Below, piece after piece: positions 1-5,664 of a stretch of 8,973 bases of DNA (its first letter is position 1; every line of letters begins with the position of its first letter). The DNA is from CAZEGI01 sp964512105 (GTDB lineage: Archaea > Altiarchaeota > Altiarchaeia > IMC4 > CAZEGI01). Made by a program: the position numbers and the translations under genes. The notes beneath the pieces were generated by a model. That model saw only the letters and a list, made by a program, of their open reading frames with translations. It had not been told where the DNA came from and made no database searches. The stretch covers positions 1 to 8,973 of the forward strand of contig CAZEGI010000035.1 of the NCBI GenBank assembly GCA_964512105.1, given 5' to 3'.

Positions 1-2
1 TA

Positions 3-254
3 AGTCTCACAGGCGCAAACAAGTGGAACCTCGTCGGATGGAGCTCTCTCAGCACAAAAAACATCGCATCATCCACAACCGGATTAACACTCGACACGGA
101 TTTCACCGCGATAGAATGGTACAGCGCATCATCCGGAGCGTTCATCGGCTATTACGACACGGACGACGCATTCAACACTCTGCACGAGTTTTCTCCTTAC
201 AATGGGTATTGGTTTTACGTTTTGAGGAATAAAACGTGGACCTATGAGCCGTAA
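3..254 (+). CDS. C-terminal end of a probable secreted or surface protein (5' truncated)
   Basis: This is the last 83 codons of a gene that begins before the window; the reading frame is open from the first complete codon to a TAA stop at 252-254. The peptide is rich in aromatic, Ser, Thr and Asp residues. It has the layout NKWNLVGWSS near the start and FSPYNGYWFYVL near the end. That W-N-L-(V/I)-G ... G-Y-W-(F/I/V) spacing is familiar from short beta-rich C-terminal modules of secreted archaeal and bacterial proteins, but I cannot name the family with certainty. No membrane anchor is visible in this part. The gene lies 90 nt upstream of the pilin-like operon on the same strand, so it may belong to the same surface locus. 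The frame is secure; the function is only suggested by pattern and context. Confidence 0.75.
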   Translation, partial: SLTGANKWNLVGWSSLSTKNIASSTTGLTLDTDFTAIEWYSASSGAFIGYYDTDDAFNTLHEFSPYNGYWFYVLRNKTWTYEP

Positions 255-313
255 CCAAAAGCCATTATCATTTTCCATGCGTATCTAGGTCAGGTAAGCA
301 TTCCACATATCCG

Positions 314-324
314 AAATTTAAATT
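314..324 (+). promoter_or_regulatory. TATA box for the pilin-like operon (leaderless start)
   Basis: The run AAATTTAAATT is the only strong AT-rich box in the 90-nt gap before the ATG at 345. Its centre is about 26 nt upstream of that ATG, which is the usual archaeal distance between TATA box and transcription start. The start of transcription would therefore fall on or next to the A of the ATG. No Shine-Dalgarno sequence precedes the ATG, which agrees with a leaderless mRNA. This is inferred from sequence only. Confidence 0.5.
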
Positions 325-344
325 CCCATTCTTATTTCTAACCA

Positions 345-1262
345 ATGAAAACCAAGCATTCAGGACAGGCGACCATGGAATTTCTCGTTGCGGTCTCGCT
401 TGTACTCCTAATATTCACCATCACGACCCTCATCCTCTACCACCGGTACACGCGGGCGATAGACCTCAAGGTTTACATGGACGGAAGCAGGGTTGTAAAT
501 TCCGTGGCATACAACCTCAACGAAATTGTTGCTGTCGGCGATGGTTACTCGCAAAGTTTCACGCTTCCCGGCAACGTTTACGGCAGCCCGTACAACCTCA
601 GTTTCTTTGCCAATGAACCAAACGTGTTCCTATCCGCATTGGATTTCCACTGGAGCGTTCCGATTGCGACAAACAGCATTGGTTGTTCCCTGAAGTCGTG
701 TACCTTCGACAGAGCAACAGGCGAACTCCGTATCAGCGTGGGCGACACAATCCCCGCGAAGCTGACCAACAACAATGGCGTTGTCTGTATAGGTAATATT
801 TACAACCTCCAACAGGGGCAGAATGGTTACTCCATTATTCCATATCACGGGGGAAAAAACTCCTCATACGACACCGGCACGAGCTGCATGACCGACCCGC
901 TTAACCTTTCTCTCGCCACCGAGAGCGTGATGTATTTTTACATACATGGCGATGAAACCGTCAGCCTGATAATGAAACATGGCGTAAGCCCGGTAAAACT
1001 CGACCTTCACGATTTAGGCGGTGATTTTTACGTGGAGCTAAGCGACGACGCCGGCGAATTTGATTTATCGCAAAATCCGGAAGGAAACTGGTCCTTCACC
1101 AGTGAAAGTTACTGCGACGGTGCAGATTTAAGGTTCACGTCAAAATGCTTCAAGCTGTGCTTAAGCCCCTTGGAGATGACGGATAAATGGTACTGGCTTA
1201 ACGCGGACGGAAGCAGGATAAAATTGAACAACACACAGGAGGTGTGTCTTGGATACCCGTAA
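345..1262 (+). CDS. Pilin-like surface protein with class III signal peptide
   Basis: This 305-residue protein starts with a short basic segment, then G7-Q8-A-T-M-E12-F, then a hydrophobic helix to about residue 34. That matches the archaeal class III (type IV prepilin-like) signal: cleavage after G7, Q at mature position 1 and Glu at position 5. The family is processed by an archaeal prepilin peptidase, and the helix packs in a pilus core or anchors the protein in the membrane. The roughly 270-residue extracellular part is predicted to be beta-rich. It contains eight cysteines, an even number that suits disulfides, and five N-X-S/T sequons. It is much longer than a typical major pilin, so a minor or tip pilin is likelier. 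The ATG was chosen because it directly precedes the basic segment and sits at leaderless distance from a TATA box. The 3' end overlaps the next gene by 14 nt and carries that gene's ribosome binding site. I do not recognise the ectodomain family. Confidence 0.85.
   Translation: MKTKHSGQATMEFLVAVSLVLLIFTITTLILYHRYTRAIDLKVYMDGSRVVNSVAYNLNEIVAVGDGYSQSFTLPGNVYGSPYNLSFFANEPNVFLSALDFHWSVPIATNSIGCSLKSCTFDRATGELRISVGDTIPAKLTNNNGVVCIGNIYNLQQGQNGYSIIPYHGGKNSSYDTGTSCMTDPLNLSLATESVMYFYIHGDETVSLIMKHGVSPVKLDLHDLGGDFYVELSDDAGEFDLSQNPEGNWSFTSESYCDGADLRFTSKCFKLCLSPLEMTDKWYWLNADGSRIKLNNTQEVCLGYP
1237..1244 (+). promoter_or_regulatory. Shine-Dalgarno site that fixes a TTG start
   Basis: AGGAGGTG is a full match to the complement of the archaeal 16S rRNA 3' end. 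It lies inside the last codons of the upstream pilin-like gene and ends 4 nt before TTG at 1249. No ATG or GTG in the correct frame is suitably placed, so this site selects TTG as the start codon and couples translation of the two genes. Confidence 0.85.
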
Positions 1263-3189
1263 AACTTTCAATAAAGGGCAGGTGTTCACATGGGATCTGA
1301 TTTCCTCGGTCATGCTGTTTCTCATAGCCCTCGGCATGCTCATCTACCTGATGATGAATCTTGAATCCGACATCCTCTACTCCCAGAGGATTTTTGAACT
1401 CGGTCAGCTCGGAAGCATGGTGAACGAGCAGCTTGTCCGGACCCCCGGAGTGCCATCAAACTGGAACGCATCAAACGCCAGCGTTTTCGGATTCGCAAAA
1501 TCCTTCGAACTCATGGGCAAGCAATCCGCACTGAGCAGAACCCTCGACCCTGCCAAGATTTTATCGTTTGCGGAAATGGCATCCCAAAATTATTCCTCCG
1601 CCAGGCACAAACTGCTCGGCAGCAGCAAGTACGAATTTTACCTGGAAATATCGTGCCTGAACAAAACCAGCACCGACTGCTTTTACAACCTCCGGATTGA
1701 CGGTGCGGGTGATAGAAGCGTTGAATGCCAGAACGGTTTTGATTTCACGATACACAACGGCATCACAGATTCCCACCTCTGGATAGAAGCCGAAAACTAC
1801 TGGGACAACCAGGTCATTGAAAACTGCGGTGGCAACTGCCCGCCGTCCAATGCCTTATCGCGCGTGGATGGCGACCAAACTGAGAAATTTTTTGCCACTA
1901 CACCAAAAACCCATACCGCATGGGTCAGAAGTTACGACGACAACGAAGACAGAAAGTTCCGGCTTGTTATAAATGGTATCAATTCGAAAGTTCTTGGTAG
2001 GCACGGCAATCCGGAAGGAATAAGGTGGGAATTCGCAGGCACTTACGACCTCGGAACAAACACAAGCATAAGTTTTACAGACACCACCGACAAAACGCTC
2101 ATCGATGCCGTGCTCATCACGACAAATTCCGAATACGACCCTAACGACAAAAATCCGCCGTTCGGCAATCCTACTGAGCCAAAAACGTGCATGATAGGAA
2201 ACCTTACCGCCTTCGAGCAGGCAGTGGAAATCGTCAGCGACACGAAAACCGCAACTTTTTACGGAACGCCAGGAACAGGCAAAACCGTGAATGTTCGGCT
2301 CGCGCTCTGGTATGGTGTCGTCGGCCAGCCATCAGGCATTCCCATAACCACCACGCTACCCACGAGGGTATCACTCCCATGCATCGGAAACGCAACGCAC
2401 AACTGCTCCACAACGTATGACGCAGTGAAGAGCGTTGATTCAATAGACGCCCCGGCAGAACTTACATGCGGTAATAAATCTGCAGTCACCGTGAACTGGT
2501 CCGGCTTCCACTTCAATGTCGGAAGAAATCCGGACAACCCGAACTACTTCGCCTTCTTCATTGACGGAAAACTGGTTGACACGTGCTTCTCCTACAACCG
2601 GGACGACCAGGTCGTTGTTCCATACACCATGAGCTGTTTTGTGAATATTCCGGAACGCGGTTTTGCCAATGGTTCACATGCACTGACCGTAACAGCCGAA
2701 GACGAGGGCGGCTACTGTAATATAAACGAATCCGGCATGGATGCCATGAGAAGCATAAACGTAACCCTCGTTGACTGCAACGAATACCTGCCCCTGAGCT
2801 GCACGAACGAAACAAAAGTATATGAAAAATGCTCCGGAAGCAGGAGCGTTGAAAAAATCTCCCGCCTCGAAATTCCGGATGCCATAAACTGCGACACGGA
2901 AATAAACGTGAGTGTTGCATGGACGGGCTGGCACAACCGGAACCCTAACTACTTCGCGTTCTTCATTGACAACGCCTTTATCCATGCGTGCGAATCAAAA
3001 CTTGAAAACTATGCGGCCGAATACAACGACACCAAGTACGACATGGACTGCAAGCTCACGATTCCGCATATTTCCGGAACCCACAACCTCACGGTAACAT
3101 CAGAAGACGACGAGGGTTACTGCACTCCCGGAAATCCCGGAACCGATGCGGAAAAAACCCGTGAAATCGTGATAAGCTGCGCGGGTTAG
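1249..3189 (+). CDS. Large pilin-like, multi-domain, cysteine-rich surface protein
   Basis: This 646-residue protein begins at TTG behind a perfect Shine-Dalgarno and overlaps the previous gene by 14 nt, so the two are almost certainly co-transcribed. The N-terminus is basic, then G10-Q11-V-F-T-W-D16, then a hydrophobic helix to about residue 40. This is prepilin-like but non-canonical: Asp at mature position 6 replaces Glu at position 5. Residues 178-299, from WIEAENYW to DAVLITTNSEYDP, resemble galactose-binding-fold carbohydrate modules such as CBM6/35. Residues about 318-390 look like another beta-sandwich. Residues 407-510 and 548-644 are tandem copies of one domain sharing NPNYFAFFID, a (T/S)xED.(E/G)GYC motif and five aligned cysteines. 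There are 17 N-X-S/T sequons. All of this fits an extracellular, glycosylated, disulfide-stabilised adhesin or minor pilin. Carbohydrate binding is inferred from motif resemblance. A P-loop-like GTPGTGKT at residues 339-346 is judged accidental. Confidence 0.85.
   Translation: MDTRKTFNKGQVFTWDLISSVMLFLIALGMLIYLMMNLESDILYSQRIFELGQLGSMVNEQLVRTPGVPSNWNASNASVFGFAKSFELMGKQSALSRTLDPAKILSFAEMASQNYSSARHKLLGSSKYEFYLEISCLNKTSTDCFYNLRIDGAGDRSVECQNGFDFTIHNGITDSHLWIEAENYWDNQVIENCGGNCPPSNALSRVDGDQTEKFFATTPKTHTAWVRSYDDNEDRKFRLVINGINSKVLGRHGNPEGIRWEFAGTYDLGTNTSISFTDTTDKTLIDAVLITTNSEYDPNDKNPPFGNPTEPKTCMIGNLTAFEQAVEIVSDTKTATFYGTPGTGKTVNVRLALWYGVVGQPSGIPITTTLPTRVSLPCIGNATHNCSTTYDAVKSVDSIDAPAELTCGNKSAVTVNWSGFHFNVGRNPDNPNYFAFFIDGKLVDTCFSYNRDDQVVVPYTMSCFVNIPERGFANGSHALTVTAEDEGGYCNINESGMDAMRSINVTLVDCNEYLPLSCTNETKVYEKCSGSRSVEKISRLEIPDAINCDTEINVSVAWTGWHNRNPNYFAFFIDNAFIHACESKLENYAAEYNDTKYDMDCKLTIPHISGTHNLTVTSEDDEGYCTPGNPGTDAEKTREIVISCAG
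2467..2778 (+). repeat. Five-cysteine domain, copy 1 (residues 407-510)
   Basis: This is the first copy of an intragenic duplication. Cysteines are at 407, 446, 463, 490 and 510. Landmarks are V-T-V-N-W-S-G, NPNYFAFFID at 430-439, HALTVTAEDEGGYC at 477-490 and N-V-T-L near the end. The NPNYFAFFID block (nt 2536-2565) matches the second copy at 28 of 30 bases and all 10 residues. The other blocks have diverged more. Confidence 0.85.
2890..3180 (+). repeat. Five-cysteine domain, copy 2 (residues 548-644)
   Basis: This is the second copy of the duplicated domain. Cysteines at 548, 581, 601, 625 and 644 match those of copy 1 in order and local context: H-A-C for T-C, D-C for S-C, G-Y-C for G-Y-C. 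Landmarks are N-V-S-V-A-W-T-G-W, NPNYFAFFID at 565-573/574 and HNLTVTSEDDEGYC at 612-625. It ends two residues before the C-terminus of the protein. A 37-residue linker with two more cysteines separates it from copy 1. Confidence 0.85.
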
Positions 3190-3194
3190 TGAGG

Positions 3195-3205
3195 TTTTTT
3201 ATATA
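3195..3205 (+). promoter_or_regulatory. TATA box for the pilin-DNRLRE gene
   Basis: TTTTTTATATA lies in the 33-nt gap between the preceding stop and the ATG at 3223. Its centre is about 21-24 nt upstream of the ATG, which implies a leaderless or nearly leaderless transcript. No Shine-Dalgarno is present. The adjoining T-run could also end transcription of the upstream operon. A second AT-rich stretch at 3209-3221 is too close to the start codon to be the box. Confidence 0.5.
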
Positions 3206-3222
3206 TTCTTTTAATATATATC

Positions 3223-4563
3223 ATGCTGACGTCCCGAAAAGCCGAGAGTGCAGCGGAGTACCTCGCATCATACGGCTGGGCCATTGTCGTAATCCTGATA
3301 GTCGCCGCCGCCTTGTGGACCTTCGGTATTCTGAAAATCGGGTCATCCATACCAACAACCTCGACTGGATTCTCGAAGGTGAAGCCGCTCCTTGCAACCG
3401 TCGGGCTGAAAACCAGCGGCAATTTCACCGGGGATTTTGTGAATGGCGTAGGCTCCCAGCTAACCATAAACTCCGTCCTGATAAACAACACCCTTGAAAA
3501 AATCGTGTGCACTGGCACTCCAAAACCGACAACCGTGTACAAGGGCGAACCCTTTGAGGTTACTGCGCAAAACTGCACCTTTGGTATGAACCCGGAAATT
3601 CCATACTCCCTCACCGTGGTCATAGAATACTCCATCCCCGCACTCGGCCTGACCATGACCGACACCGGAACGCTGCGCGGCGCGTTGGAAAAGGATTACA
3701 TCCTCACCTCCGTAGTATCCACATCAACAAGTACCTCATCCACCTCCACAACCACCACCGAATCATCCACCTCCACAACCAGCACTACTGGTTCATCTAC
3801 AACCCCCATCACCTCATCATCCACAAGTTCCACCTCCACAACCACCACCTCTTCATCAACAACAACTTCGTTTTCAACCTCGACATCCAGTACAACATCC
3901 ACAAGTTCAACCTCCATATCCACCAGCTCCACCGTAAGCACAACCACAACCGCATGCGCCACAACCACGACCATATGCGCGGGAACGTACACAGAAATCC
4001 AACCCGGTTCTGAAGGTAAGGATTCATACATCACGGGTCCTTTCGGAGGGTGCAATCCGGACCAGAACTTCGGCACTGGAACAGGACTTGGGGTGGGTTT
4101 CTATTGTGCAGCTCCGGAAAACACGCGAGCCGTAATCCAGTTCGATGTTTCTTCTGTGCCATCTAGCTCAACCATAAACACGGCATACATCAGTTTGTAT
4201 TATTATTCAAGCGGCTGCATGGTTCCGGGGGCGTCCGCTACAATCAACGCACATGGCATCACCAACAGCTGGGTCGAATCCGAAGTCACATGGAACAGCC
4301 GGATGTCCGGAGTTTCCTGGACGACACCCGGCGGCGATTACTCCGGAGCTGTGAGTAGCTCACAGTTTTGCCCCAACAGCGTTGACACCAACACCTGGAA
4401 ATCGTGGGATGTAACCTCCTTGGTCCAAGGATGGGTCAATGGTGGAACAAACAACGGCGTTCTTCTGAAGGACAGCAGCAGCACATCCGCATGCAAGTGG
4501 TTCTACTCTTCGGATTATGGAGACGCATCAAAGAGGCCGAAACTCAGCGTTTGCTACACGTGA
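3223..4563 (+). CDS. Pilin-like protein with Ser/Thr stalk and C-terminal DNRLRE domain
   Basis: This 446-residue protein has three parts. Residues 1-35 are a class III-like signal, R-K-A-E8-S-A-A-E12-Y-L followed by a YGWAI-containing hydrophobic helix. Archaeal pilin-like proteins commonly have GQSAxEYL there, so this one has A-E in place of G-Q while keeping Glu at mature position 5. Residues about 36-160 form a small beta-rich pilin head with two cysteines. Residues about 162-243 are almost only Ser and Thr, a probable O-glycosylated stalk. Residues about 256-446 match the DNRLRE (disaggregatase-related) pattern: TRAVIQFDVSSVP at 301-313, SWVESEVTWN at 349-358, WDVTSLVQGWV at 395-405 and KRPKLSVCYT at the end. 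DNRLRE domains occur in extracellular proteins, including methanogen disaggregatase, and are linked to polysaccharide or surface interactions. A pilus-tip or membrane-tethered adhesin is the best inference. The ATG is the only start between the in-frame stop at 3190 and the signal. Confidence 0.88.
   Translation: MLTSRKAESAAEYLASYGWAIVVILIVAAALWTFGILKIGSSIPTTSTGFSKVKPLLATVGLKTSGNFTGDFVNGVGSQLTINSVLINNTLEKIVCTGTPKPTTVYKGEPFEVTAQNCTFGMNPEIPYSLTVVIEYSIPALGLTMTDTGTLRGALEKDYILTSVVSTSTSTSSTSTTTTESSTSTTSTTGSSTTPITSSSTSSTSTTTTSSSTTTSFSTSTSSTTSTSSTSISTSSTVSTTTTACATTTTICAGTYTEIQPGSEGKDSYITGPFGGCNPDQNFGTGTGLGVGFYCAAPENTRAVIQFDVSSVPSSSTINTAYISLYYYSSGCMVPGASATINAHGITNSWVESEVTWNSRMSGVSWTTPGGDYSGAVSSSQFCPNSVDTNTWKSWDVTSLVQGWVNGGTNNGVLLKDSSSTSACKWFYSSDYGDASKRPKLSVCYT
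3706..3951 (+). repeat. Low-complexity Ser/Thr-coding tract
   Basis: About 80 codons encode nearly only Ser and Thr, using TCC, TCA, ACC and ACA. The coding strand is very rich in C and A and poor in G. It contains imperfect direct repeats. TCATCCACCTCCACAACC occurs at 3736-3753 and again at 3763-3780, 27 nt apart, and a variant starts near 3829. The 27-nt period equals nine codons, so gain or loss of units would keep the frame and change stalk length. Confidence 0.8.
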
Positions 4564-4569
4564 GCTTAC

Positions 4570-4577
4570 ACTTTTCC
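4570..4577 (+). promoter_or_regulatory. ACTTTTCC element upstream of radA
   Basis: This 8-mer starts 25 nt before TTTTTATA of the radA promoter. The same 8-mer occurs at exactly the same distance before the mcm box. It starts 7 nt after the upstream stop codon, so it may be a regulator or basal-factor site, or a pyrimidine-rich terminator of the upstream gene. The sequence alone does not decide. Confidence 0.3.
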
Positions 4578-4594
4578 GCCGCACTCTGCCTTTG

Positions 4595-4602
4595 TTTTTA
4601 TA
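4595..4602 (+). promoter_or_regulatory. TATA box for radA
   Basis: TTTTTATA lies in the 68-nt gap between the DNRLRE gene and radA, with its centre about 33 nt before the ATG. Standard archaeal spacing places the transcription start near 4625, giving a leader of about 7 nt without a clear Shine-Dalgarno. CCTTCC follows the box, as it does, with a short insertion, at the mcm promoter. Confidence 0.55.
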
Positions 4603-4631
4603 CCTTCCTTAACAATTACTTTCTGTGAAAC

Positions 4632-5582
4632 ATGATGGAACTTGAGGAACTTCCCGGAGTCGGTGAAACTATAGCTGAAAAACTCAGGGAAGCAGGTTAC
4701 GATTCTGTCGAGGCAATCGCTGCCGCATCCATCGGCGAACTGAAGGAAGTCGGAATCGGCGAGGCATCCGCGATAAAGATGGTAAGTGCCGCGCGCGAAT
4801 CCCTGAAGATGGGATTCGAATCAGGACTCGATGTTCTGAAGAGGAGGGAAAGCATAGGAAAACTCACCACAGGCAGCAAGGAACTTGACGCACTACTTGG
4901 AGGTGGGGTTGAAACTCAGGCAATAACCGAATTCTTCGGAAAATTCGGCTCAGGAAAAACGCAACTTGCGCATCAGCTCGCTGTCAACGTCCAGCTCCCC
5001 AAGGAAAAAGGGGGCTTGGAAGGAACCGCGGTTTACATAGACACGGAAAATACCTTCCGCCCGGAAAGAATACAGCAGATGGCAAAACATCTGAAACTCG
5101 ACCCCCACAAGGTTCTCGGGAACATCATGGTCGCGCGCGCCTACAACTCCGACCATCAAATGTTACTTGCAGAAAAGGCCGCAGAAATCGCAAAAGATAA
5201 AAACGTAAAACTCGTGGTTGTGGATTCGCTTACGGCGCACTTCCGCGCTGAATACGCCGGCCGCGGGGAACTTGCCCCAAGGCAGCAGAAACTGAACCGG
5301 CACATGCACGTCCTGCAGAGGAAACTCGCGGACCTCCACAATGCCGTCATTATCGTAACCAACCAGGTTATGGCCCGCCCGGACATCCTCTTCGGCGACC
5401 CAACAGCGCCAATCGGCGGCCACATCGTCGGTCACCACTCCACCTTCCGAGTTTACCTGAAAAAAGGCAAGGGCAACAAGCGCGTTGCAGAACTTATTGA
5501 TTCACCGTCAATGCCCGAAGGCGAGTGCATATTCGACGTAACCACAGACGGAATTATTGACGCGAAGGCAGGAAAAGATTGA
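4632..5582 (+). CDS. radA: DNA repair and recombination protein RadA
   Basis: RadA is the archaeal Rad51/RecA recombinase. It forms ATP-dependent filaments on single-stranded DNA and performs strand exchange in double-strand break repair and fork restart. The 316-residue length is usual for the family. Residues 2-58 are the N-terminal helix-hairpin-helix domain, beginning ELEELPGVGETIAEKL. Next come the linker and the polymerisation-type segment GFESGLDVLKRRESIGKL at 61-78, then LDALLGGGVETQAITEFFG. Walker A is G103-KFGSGK-T110 and Walker B is LVVVD at 194-198. The DNA-binding L1 region lies around YAGRGELAPRQQKL at 208-221. TNQVMARPD at 243-251 precedes L2 and the GGHIVGHHSTFRVYLKK core strand. 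No intein interrupts the ATPase core. ATG at 4635 is an alternative start that would remove one residue. The gene has its own promoter and is followed by mat. Confidence 0.97.
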   Translation: MMELEELPGVGETIAEKLREAGYDSVEAIAAASIGELKEVGIGEASAIKMVSAARESLKMGFESGLDVLKRRESIGKLTTGSKELDALLGGGVETQAITEFFGKFGSGKTQLAHQLAVNVQLPKEKGGLEGTAVYIDTENTFRPERIQQMAKHLKLDPHKVLGNIMVARAYNSDHQMLLAEKAAEIAKDKNVKLVVVDSLTAHFRAEYAGRGELAPRQQKLNRHMHVLQRKLADLHNAVIIVTNQVMARPDILFGDPTAPIGGHIVGHHSTFRVYLKKGKGNKRVAELIDSPSMPEGECIFDVTTDGIIDAKAGKD

Positions 5583-5617
5583 GTTGCGAAGTAATCCGAT
5601 AACGTTCTATTTTTCTA

Positions 5618-5625
5618 TTTATATA
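5618..5625 (+). promoter_or_regulatory. TATA box for mat
   Basis: TTTATATA lies in the gap after radA, preceded by a T-rich stretch (about 5609-5620) that could also terminate radA transcripts. With standard spacing the transcription start is around 5644-5648. That is at or just after the ATG at 5644 and about 17-21 nt before the ATG at 5665. This favours 5665 as the translation start. Confidence 0.5.
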
Positions 5626-5664
5626 CCACATGCGTCAATAATTATGAATTATTCTGTGGTCAAA

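Noticed and set aside
23..232. Arg/His-rich + strand open frame at the left edge.
   Set aside because: It is out of frame with the open reading frame at 3-254, whose composition is far more protein-like and which runs from the window edge.
2263..2286. GTPGTGKT, a perfect Walker A P-loop pattern inside the large surface protein.
   Set aside because: The protein is extracellular by its N-terminal anchor, sequons and cysteines. No Walker B or other ATPase motif follows, and the surrounding sequence looks like beta strands. It is taken as chance.
3186..3665. Minus-strand open frame of 159 codons opposite the pilin head.
   Set aside because: The + strand frame has a recognised signal peptide, helix and domain order, while the minus-strand product has no recognisable features.
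3736..3845. Direct repeats that might be read as a CRISPR array.
   Set aside because: Repeat units are 18 nt with no unique spacers of constant length. They encode Ser/Thr codons in frame, and no cas gene is nearby.
3696..4076. Minus-strand open frame encoding a Val/Glu/Asp-rich protein.
   Set aside because: It is the antisense reading of the Ser/Thr repeat tract. Its low complexity is explained fully by the sense gene, and it has no promoter or ribosome binding site.
4404..4628. Short + strand open frame overlapping the end of the DNRLRE gene and running to the radA start.
   Set aside because: It crosses the radA promoter and lies in another frame of a recognisable domain. No ribosome binding site or family feature supports it.
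5557..5664. Longer version of the S-adenosylmethionine synthetase starting at 5557, or at 5644.
   Set aside because: The 5557 start overlaps radA and translates straight through the TATA box, and the extra residues match nothing in the family. The 5644 start is possible but probably lies at or before the transcription start; 5665 aligns exactly with known family N-termini.
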